From assembly GCA_003167015.1 (NCBI GenBank), contig PMUF01000180.1, forward strand, positions 439-12,576: DNA of 12,138 nucleotides. The letters run 5' to 3'. The position numbers and the translations under genes are program-made. Positions 7,737 through 12,138 of this stretch are shown in pieces. The stretch's first letter is position 1. Each line of letters starts with the position of its first letter. Origin of the DNA: Chitinophagaceae bacterium (GTDB lineage: Bacteria > Bacteroidota > Bacteroidia > Chitinophagales > Chitinophagaceae). The notes under the pieces are model-generated. The model had not been told where the DNA came from. It worked only from the letters and a program-made list of their open reading frames with translations, and did not search any database.

Positions 7737-10310
7737 TCATGCCTGCCCTGCGCGCGCCATCTGCGGATCGCTGATGCTGTCGCGTCCCGTCTCGATCCGG
7801 CCCGCATACCTCTTCTCAAAGCCCTCGTATCCCCGCACGCGCACGCTGAAATCATACCAGCCCTGGCTGGCTGCCAGAGACAGATTGAGGTGGGTCTTTG
7901 CACCCACAGCTAGTGACCTTGCCGGGTAGTGAGCGCCATAGGCATTATCAGTGACTTCTATGACATAGGATCGGTCGTGTGTATTGGCGAACATAAGATA
8001 GGCATCGCCCGTGAGAGCATACTGGGGATCGGAGACATCATCGTACTCGAAGCTAATTCCTACTGAAGGATCTCCTGCATCTCCCTTCAACTCACGGTAG
8101 AAACCATTTGGCCCATATACACGAAGATGATAACGCCGGTTCTCGAACTCCCCGAGCGGCCAGGAGTCGGTAACGGTATCTCCGGCCCTGACGCCATAAG
8201 CCCAGGTGCGGGCCGTCTCGAACTGGCCCAGCTGATCTCTTTCATTGTCATCAAGACGGACATAACCGCCGGGCGCGTACACATTGAAGGGGGCGCCGGC
8301 TGTCTTCCTGCCGAAAATGCGGTCATCGTTGGTGAACACGATTTCCAAAGCCGATTTGTCCTTATTCAGCCGTCCTTCGACACGCATGCAATAAGGCAGC
8401 GCACAAGAGGGACGGGTGCCCGGCTCCTGGCGGACGCCATGGGGAGAAAGATGCGGAGCTTTGTTGAAAGCCGCGATCTCTTCCGCATTCAATGTTTTGA
8501 AATCGGCAGGCAGCGGTTTGAACTTAGCCTTGTGGATGCTTTCCAGGAAAGCATCTTTACCAAGAAATTCCTGGTCAGGCATAACGCCGCTGCTATACGG
8601 GCGGAAAACAGAAGTAAGATCGCCACAGACGGTGCGGCGCCAGTCGGAGATATTGGTCTCACGAATCGCCTGTCCGGTCTTATGCGAAAGAAATGTTTCC
8701 AAAAATTGCAGCGTCGATGTATGATCGAAAACCTCGGAGTTGACCCGGCCGCCGCGGCTCCATGGGGAGGCGATGATCAATGGTACGCGGAAGCCCAGGC
8801 CGATGGAACATTCTCGGTCGAAAGGTTCCGGAAAACCATTACGCTCCCGCTCCTGCGCATGCGTGACAAAATCCACGCTGGTATCGATACCGGCCGATAC
8901 CTTGCCGGTCCCTTCCTTGTGCGGATGCGGCGCGGTGAATGGCGGGACATGGTCGAAATACCCGTCGTTCTCATCATAAGCCAGGATAAAGATGGTTTTT
9001 TTCCAAACTTCAGGATTGTGCGTGAGGATATCCATCACCTCGGAGACGTACCAGGCGCCGTACCAGGCAGCGGTAGGATGGTCGGAAAAGTTTTCCGGTG
9101 CGCTGAGCCAGGAGACGGTGGGCAGTTGCCCCGACTGAACGTCCTGGCGGAACTGGTGGAGTACATCGCCTTTCGGCGCTTTCATCGTCCTTTCGTCACC
9201 GCCATCCTTATAGGTGAGGCTTTCCAGCGTACGATAATGCGGATCATTTTTATTGGTGTCGAAGGCCTTCAGGTGAAGGGCCTGTTGCTGCGGCGTGAGT
9301 TGGTCGAATGTCAGTCCGGCAGCCAGTCCGTTAAGTTTGTCCAGCTCGAGTTGCTGCTGATGGAGGTTCTTCTGCAGGTGGTCCAGGGTAGTATCCCCCG
9401 CAGGAAGGCTGGCGATCTGCCGCTGCAGGTCGACTATATCTTTTTCCATGCGCTGCTGTTGCTCTTTCAGGTAAGCTACATGCAGGGGATGCGCCTTAAT
9501 ATTATACTGGGCGAAAAATTCCAGCGGGTTGTCCTGGAAATTGGACAGCCAGGGATCTTCCTCGCCGCGAAAACCAGTATCGATAGCTATTTCGTTCTGG
9601 TAACATTTCCAGGAAATCCCCAGGGCTTCCAGCCGCTCGGGGAAAGTGGTCCATTTTAACGTTCCATAGTCCATATCGTCATTCCAGACATGCGCACGGG
9701 AGTCTTCATGCTGCTGTTCGCGGATGGTGCCGGTCCAGAAATGCAGCCGGTTGGGATTGGTGCCGGTAAGAGCAGAGCAGAAGTTCTGATCGCAGACGGT
9801 AAAGGCGTCGGCCAGCGCATAATAGAAGGGTATATCCTCCCGGGTATGATAGCCCATCGTCTGCGGGATGTGCGAGTATTCGGGGTTGCTGTTCTGCTTG
9901 ACATTCAGCCACTGGTCGAACTTGCCGTCATTGCGGGCATTGACCTGGTTGGCCCAGGAATGCGGTAACGAATGCATCCAGGTAGCCTTGGTGTTTTTGA
10001 TATCCAGACGGAAGGGAGCGTACGTCTGCCCCTGCGTATTCGATTGCAGCCAGACGAGATTGCGATTGGGCAGTTCGATGGCCCGGGGGTCATTATAGCC
10101 TCGAACGCCGCGCAGCGTCCCCAGCGTATGGTCGAACGAGCGATTCTCCTGCATGAGAATGACAATGTGCTCGGCATCCTGCCAGGTACTTCCCTCAGGC
10201 GGAGTGATCGCCAGGGCACGCAGGATAGACTCAGGCAGTAGTTGGGCGACACCGGCAGCGCCGGTCAGCAGGGCTGTTTTCTTGAGGAACTCTCTTCTGT
10301 TATCGGGCAT
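7737..10310 (-). CDS. Tat-exported phosphocholine-specific phospholipase C
   Basis: An 857-residue secreted or periplasmic phosphoesterase of the bacterial phospholipase C (PlcH/PlcN-like, AcpA-related) family, which cleaves phosphatidylcholine or sphingomyelin-type headgroups. Seen: a Tat signal at 4-30 (NRREFLKK then a hydrophobic stretch); metal-site QENRSFDH at 54-61; the nucleophile region SALTGTNPNR at 179-188; DENDGYFDH at 446-454; FDHTST at 529-534; and near the C-terminus two repeats of the family's C-terminal domain, the second containing YHLRVYGPNGFYREL and ending in FEKRYAGRIETGRDS. The ATG at 10308-10310 puts the twin arginine at residues 5-6; the upstream TTG at 10325 is rejected. 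The protein is longer than typical family members (about 700 residues), partly because of a Gln/Glu/Leu-rich coiled-coil insertion at about 279-350. It is the last gene of a possible arsR-small protein-plc operon. A TAGTTTTG motif only 4 nt before the ATG lacks a -33 partner. Which phospholipid it cleaves cannot be told. Confidence 0.93.
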   Translation of the reverse strand: MPDNRREFLKKTALLTGAAGVAQLLPESILRALAITPPEGSTWQDAEHIVILMQENRSFDHTLGTLRGVRGYNDPRAIELPNRNLVWLQSNTQGQTYAPFRLDIKNTKATWMHSLPHSWANQVNARNDGKFDQWLNVKQNSNPEYSHIPQTMGYHTREDIPFYYALADAFTVCDQNFCSALTGTNPNRLHFWTGTIREQQHEDSRAHVWNDDMDYGTLKWTTFPERLEALGISWKCYQNEIAIDTGFRGEEDPWLSNFQDNPLEFFAQYNIKAHPLHVAYLKEQQQRMEKDIVDLQRQIASLPAGDTTLDHLQKNLHQQQLELDKLNGLAAGLTFDQLTPQQQALHLKAFDTNKNDPHYRTLESLTYKDGGDERTMKAPKGDVLHQFRQDVQSGQLPTVSWLSAPENFSDHPTAAWYGAWYVSEVMDILTHNPEVWKKTIFILAYDENDGYFDHVPPFTAPHPHKEGTGKVSAGIDTSVDFVTHAQERERNGFPEPFDRECSIGLGFRVPLIIASPWSRGGRVNSEVFDHTSTLQFLETFLSHKTGQAIRETNISDWRRTVCGDLTSVFRPYSSGVMPDQEFLGKDAFLESIHKAKFKPLPADFKTLNAEEIAAFNKAPHLSPHGVRQEPGTRPSCALPYCMRVEGRLNKDKSALEIVFTNDDRIFGRKTAGAPFNVYAPGGYVRLDDNERDQLGQFETARTWAYGVRAGDTVTDSWPLGEFENRRYHLRVYGPNGFYRELKGDAGDPSVGISFEYDDVSDPQYALTGDAYLMFANTHDRSYVIEVTDNAYGAHYPARSLAVGAKTHLNLSLAASQGWYDFSVRVRGYEGFEKRYAGRIETGRDSISDPQMARAGQA

Positions 10311-10380
10311 GCCCAAAACTAACAAGAATGCCGATGCGAAAGATTACCAAATAATTAAAACTGGGTTTAGGAGATGCAGA

Positions 10381-10527
10381 TCAGGCAGCGTGCAATACAT
10401 AAGAGACGGCGCAAAGCGCGAGGAACGCGAGGACGGTGTAGAGAAAATTACGGCCGAGGCTTTTGTTCCTTTCATTAAGCAGCGGAGAAGAGAAAGACTC
10501 TTCGCGCGGCAGACAGTTGGTATTCAT
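10381..10527 (-). CDS. Small single-span membrane protein of 48 residues, unknown function
   Basis: Not recognised as a known family. The ATG at 10525-10527 opens a 48-residue frame ending in TGA at 10381. Seen: a polar N-terminal half with the basic patch NERNKSLGRN at 18-27, then one hydrophobic helix at about 28-45 and a very short tail, HAA. Positive charge before the helix predicts N-in, C-out topology in the inner membrane. The support for coding is context: it begins about 28 nt after a strong Bacteroidota-type -7 box, fits between two same-strand genes (71 bp after arsR, 70 bp before the phospholipase), and has a plausible membrane protein composition. A longer frame from a TTG at 10584 would start inside the promoter and palindrome and is rejected. 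It could regulate or anchor the neighbouring lipase, or be unrelated. Short frames of this kind also arise by chance. Confidence 0.55.
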   Translation of the reverse strand: MNTNCLPREESFSSPLLNERNKSLGRNFLYTVLAFLALCAVSYVLHAA

Positions 10528-10554
10528 AACAATCTTTTTAGGTAAACGATATAC

Positions 10555-10584
10555 CAAAGATAAGGAAACATTGAAACATTTCAA
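10555..10584 (-). promoter_or_regulatory. Bacteroidota-type promoter for the small membrane protein (and possibly the phospholipase)
   Basis: On the minus strand TTG (10582-10584), a 19-nt spacer and TATCTTTG (10555-10562) match the Bacteroidota -33/-7 consensus (TTG or TTTG, then TAnnTTTG, about 19 nt apart). Transcription would start near 10550, leaving a leader of about 20-25 nt before the ATG at 10527. This is the best promoter match in the window. Confidence 0.6.
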
Positions 10585-10586
10585 TG
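10569..10586. promoter_or_regulatory. 18-bp palindrome overlapping the promoter, candidate operator
   Basis: CATTGAAACATTTCAATG has perfect 8-bp arms (CATTGAAA/TTTCAATG) around a central CA. It covers the -33 box and the upstream half of the spacer of the promoter above, the position expected for a repressor site, and begins 12 bp after the arsR stop codon. AT-rich inverted repeats of this size resemble sites bound by ArsR/SmtB dimers. No second copy is present upstream of arsR, so the link to that protein is inference. Confidence 0.5.
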
Positions 10587-10597
10587 GATAAATTAAT

Positions 10598-10882
10598 TTA
10601 TTTTTTTAGCCCCTGCAGAAAACCAATGTAGTCATCGATCACCTCGTTATTCATGGCATATTTTATATTCCGGCCCTCTTTTTCGGGGAGGATGATGGCG
10701 GTTTCCGTTAATTGTTTGAGATGATGACAGATAGAGGGTTGGGCGAGATTGATACTGTCATATAGGTCCACGCAGTAGAGCCAGTCATTCTTTTTTTTGA
10801 TTTCGCTGAGAATTTTCAGCCTGGTGGGGTCGGCCAAAGCTTTGGAAATCTTTTCCGCCGTCTTAGGGTCCATCTGCGCCAT
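10598..10882 (-). CDS. ArsR/SmtB-family winged-helix transcriptional regulator
   Basis: A 94-residue regulator. Seen: an N-terminal helix with ALADPTRLKILSEI at 15-28 (the classic ArsR opening), the helix-turn-helix with SINLAQPSICHHLKQL at 43-58, and a wing with ILPEKEGRNIKYAM at 64-77, followed by a C-terminal dimerisation helix. The start at 10882 (MAQMDPK) gives a standard size; Met4 is an alternative. The frame extends upstream into sequence antisense to comA's leader and start, which is rejected. Cys37 lies where metal sensors carry the CxC of the alpha3 site, but its partner is missing. There is no His/Asp set in the last helix for an alpha5 site, so classic metal sensing is not supported. 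Cys52 replaces the usual Ser/Thr in the recognition helix. It is divergent from comA and lies upstream of the small protein and the phospholipase. A repressor role is likely from the family. Confidence 0.9.
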   Translation of the reverse strand: MAQMDPKTAEKISKALADPTRLKILSEIKKKNDWLYCVDLYDSINLAQPSICHHLKQLTETAIILPEKEGRNIKYAMNNEVIDDYIGFLQGLKK

Positions 10883-10900
10883 ATAGCAAGTATTTATATG
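10880..10900. promoter_or_regulatory. Inverted repeat CATATA-N9-TATATG over the arsR start
   Basis: Perfect 6-bp AT-rich arms lie 9 bp apart and include the arsR start codon. It could be an autoregulatory site, but short AT-rich arms like these are easily found by chance. Confidence 0.2.
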
Positions 10901-10914
10901 CAATTTAAGATAAA

Positions 10915-10932
10915 GTTGCCGTATGTTGCCGT
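10915..10932. repeat. Tandem direct repeat GTTGCCGT-AT-GTTGCCGT between arsR and comA
   Basis: Two identical 8-bp copies (10915-10922 and 10925-10932) repeat with a 10-bp period, so both lie on the same face of the helix. They are followed by CCCGGCAGCC. Direct half-sites one helical turn apart are typical of activator or response-regulator binding. The repeat lies 33 bp upstream of the arsR start and 56 bp upstream of the comA start, so it could serve either gene. Confidence 0.4.
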
Positions 10933-10951
10933 TTCCCGGCAGCCAATTCGC

Positions 10952-10983
10952 TTTGGTAATCAAGACAGCCCTCATTAACTTGC
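10952..10983 (+). promoter_or_regulatory. Possible comA promoter
   Basis: TTTG (10952-10955), a 20-nt spacer and TAACTTGC (10976-10983) approximate the Bacteroidota promoter; the -7 box departs from TAnnTTTG at its last two positions. The start of transcription would fall almost at the ATG (10988), implying a nearly leaderless message. Confidence 0.3.
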
Positions 10984-10987
10984 GGAC

Positions 10988-11755
10988 ATGAACTATCATC
11001 TGACACAAATCCCCCAACGGACGACAAGACCACGGACCTATGGATTGACGATGATCAACGACAAAGGGTTGAGTGTCATGGAGGCGCGCAACCTGGTGTC
11101 GGGGGCCGGCCCCCATGTCGACCTGGTGAAACTGGCCTTCGGTACCCCCCTTTTATCCGGCGGTCTGCAGGAAAAGATCAGGATCTTCCAGGATGCCGGC
11201 ATCCCCGTCTATTTTGGCGGGCTGCTCTTCGAAGCCTATGTCGTCCGGAACCAGTTCGATGACTTTCTTGGACTCCTGAAAGAATATAATATCTCTTATA
11301 TAGAAATATCGGACGGCTCGATCGATATTCCTCATGCGGAAAAATGCAGGTATATCGAAAAACTGGCCCGGTACGGGACAGTGCTGAGCGAAGTGGGATC
11401 GAAGGATAAGGACCGCGAGCATGTCACCCCACCGTATCAATGGATCAAACTGATGCAGGCGGAATTGGGGGCAGGCGCCGAATATATCGTGGCGGAAGCC
11501 CGGGAAACCGGCACGGTCGGCCTCTATCGTAATTCCGGCGAAGTACGCGAGGGCCTGGTGCAGGAGATCCTGACAAAAATACCCGCAGAGAAGATCCTCT
11601 GGGAAGCCCCGCAGAAAGACCAGCAATTGTACTTCCTGACCCTGATCGGCGCCAATGCCAATCTGGGCAATATAAGCCCCACTGAAGTCATCGCACTCGA
11701 AGCCATGCGCATCGGACTCAGAGGGGATACATTCGATTTATTCCGGGATAAATAA
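10988..11755 (+). CDS. comA: Phosphosulfolactate synthase (ComA family)
   Basis: A 255-residue TIM-barrel enzyme of the ComA/YitD family, which adds sulfite to phosphoenolpyruvate to give (2R)-3-phosphosulfolactate in the cytoplasm. Family blocks seen in order: LTMINDKGLS at 20-29, DLVKLAFGT at 45-53, YFGGLLFE at 75-82, YIEISDGSIDIP at 104-115, LSEVGSKD at 133-140, YIVAEARETG at 166-175, LWEAPQKDQQ at 204-213 and NLGNISPTEVIALE at 225-238, ending in LRGDTF. The length is normal and every block is intact, so it should be active. In methanogens this is the first step to coenzyme M; in Bacillus it leads to sulfolactate in spores. Neither fits Bacteroidota well, and a role in supplying sulfonates for sulfonolipids is a hypothesis. 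No comB (phosphatase), comC (dehydrogenase) or aminotransferase is next to it. It is a single gene, divergent from arsR and convergent with the aldo/keto reductase. Confidence 0.92.
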   Translation: MNYHLTQIPQRTTRPRTYGLTMINDKGLSVMEARNLVSGAGPHVDLVKLAFGTPLLSGGLQEKIRIFQDAGIPVYFGGLLFEAYVVRNQFDDFLGLLKEYNISYIEISDGSIDIPHAEKCRYIEKLARYGTVLSEVGSKDKDREHVTPPYQWIKLMQAELGAGAEYIVAEARETGTVGLYRNSGEVREGLVQEILTKIPAEKILWEAPQKDQQLYFLTLIGANANLGNISPTEVIALEAMRIGLRGDTFDLFRDK

Positions 11756-11767
11756 TGCGGGCGCAGG

Positions 11768-11784
11768 CCGTGGCGCCGCCACGG
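11768..11784. terminator. GC-rich hairpin between convergent genes, probable bidirectional terminator
   Basis: CCGTGGC-GCC-GCCACGG is a perfect 7-bp GC-rich stem with a 3-nt loop, in the 30-bp gap between the comA stop (11755) and the aldo/keto reductase stop (11786). There is no T-run on either strand, so it is not a classic intrinsic terminator, but the placement fits a shared transcript end. Confidence 0.5.
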
Positions 11785-11785
11785 T

Positions 11786-12138
11786 CTACCAGGCGCTGGC
11801 ATCGTCCAGCTGCCGGATGGCATCGGCGTCGAGCGTCAACCGGGTCGCCGCTATCAACGAATCCAGTTGCGCGATGCTGGTAGCGCTGGCAATAGGCGCC
11901 GTTATGGAAGGGCGGGCGATCAGCCAGGCGAGCGCCACACTGGCCGGCGTCGAATGATACCGCTCCGATACCTGATCGAGGGCAGCCAGGATACGAAAGC
12001 CCCTTTCGTTCAAATACTTTTTGACCCCGGCGCCACGGGGGCTCTTATTCAGATCGGCTTCGGACCGGTACTTTCCCGTCAGGAAACCTGCCGCCAGCGC
12101 CCAGTAATTGACGACGCCGACCTCGTTTTCAAGACAGA
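11786..12138 (-). CDS. Aldo/keto reductase, C-terminal part (N-terminus outside the window)
   Basis: The frame is open from the right edge to TAG at 11786-11788 (116 residues visible). It begins within the barrel with CLENEVGVVNYWALAAGFLTGKYR, a close variant of the beta7 region of the family (usually VIPYSPLASGFLTGKYR; Asn-Tyr-Trp replaces Pro-Tyr-Ser/Tyr here). It continues through SERYHSTPASVALAWLIARP and the NADPH-binding block APIASATSIAQLDSLIAA, ending in LDADAIRQLDDASAW. Members reduce carbonyls with NADPH; the catalytic Asp-Tyr-Lys-His residues lie in the missing part, so substrate and activity cannot be judged. This is the YajO/Tas-like branch by resemblance. It is convergent with comA and shows no clear functional link to it. 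Confidence 0.9.
   Translation of the reverse strand, partial: CLENEVGVVNYWALAAGFLTGKYRSEADLNKSPRGAGVKKYLNERGFRILAALDQVSERYHSTPASVALAWLIARPSITAPIASATSIAQLDSLIAATRLTLDADAIRQLDDASAW

Noticed and set aside
8127..9659. A 510-codon open frame on the plus strand
   Set aside because: It lies wholly antisense to the phospholipase C gene, whose motifs and Tat signal are unmistakable. Its translation shows no recognisable domain, and long antisense frames are common in GC-rich coding DNA.
10311..10325. TTG start for the phospholipase five codons upstream, and TAGTTTTG as its own promoter box
   Set aside because: The ATG at 10310 gives the usual spacing to the twin-arginine motif. The TAGTTTTG box is 4 nt from the ATG and has no -33 element at proper distance.
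10528..10584. Longer version of the small membrane protein (67 residues from a TTG)
   Set aside because: The added 19 codons run through the -7 box and start in the palindrome. The ATG at 10527 lies correctly downstream of the promoter.
10883..11116. N-terminal extension of the ArsR regulator by 78 residues
   Set aside because: It overlaps the divergent comA start and intergenic region antisense, and ArsR proteins normally begin a few residues before the ALADPTR helix.

Overview
The window reads as a chromosomal segment of a moderately GC-rich member of the Bacteroidota, most like a Chitinophagaceae-type soil bacterium. This is an inference from four things: start codons without Shine-Dalgarno sequences; a promoter of the Bacteroidota type (TTG, 19 nt, TATCTTTG) at 10555-10584; a three-gene MlaE-MlaF-MlaD cassette; and very large hybrid histidine kinases of the CHASE3/GAF/multi-receiver type common in that group. 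No rRNA, tRNA, CRISPR array, insertion sequence or phage gene was seen.

Layout. (1) 1-4940, minus strand: two signalling genes in tandem. A soluble kinase with an N-terminal receiver (REC-PAS-HisKA-HATPase, 4940 to 3456) is followed 52 bp later by a membrane hybrid kinase (CHASE3-HAMP-GAF-coiled coil-HisKA-HATPase-REC-REC-REC). The second runs off the left edge inside its third receiver. (2) 4941-5136: a divergent intergenic region with two dyad symmetries. (3) 5137-7723, plus strand: a compact mlaE-mlaF-mlaD operon for phospholipid trafficking between inner and outer membranes. The ATPase has an unusual acidic N-terminal extension of about 90 residues. (4) 7737-10882, minus strand: arsR-type regulator, then a 48-residue single-span membrane protein, then a Tat-exported phosphocholine-specific phospholipase C with a coiled-coil insertion. 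A good promoter overlapped by an 18-bp palindrome lies just downstream of arsR and would control the small protein and possibly the phospholipase. (5) 10988-11755, plus strand: a phosphosulfolactate synthase (ComA family), divergent from arsR. The 105-bp gap between them holds a helical-turn-spaced direct repeat. (6) 11786-12138, minus strand: the C-terminal third of an aldo/keto reductase, convergent with comA across a GC-rich hairpin.

How the genes may work together. The kinase pair has no DNA-binding output in view, so it probably feeds a phosphorelay to an effector elsewhere. The Mla operon and the phospholipase both act on phospholipids in the envelope and meet tail to tail with only 13 bp between them. 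ComA makes a C3 sulfonate that, in this phylum, could feed sulfonolipid synthesis. An envelope-lipid theme is therefore plausible but is inference from adjacency. The most distinctive local arrangement is arsR, palindrome/promoter, tiny membrane protein, phospholipase C.
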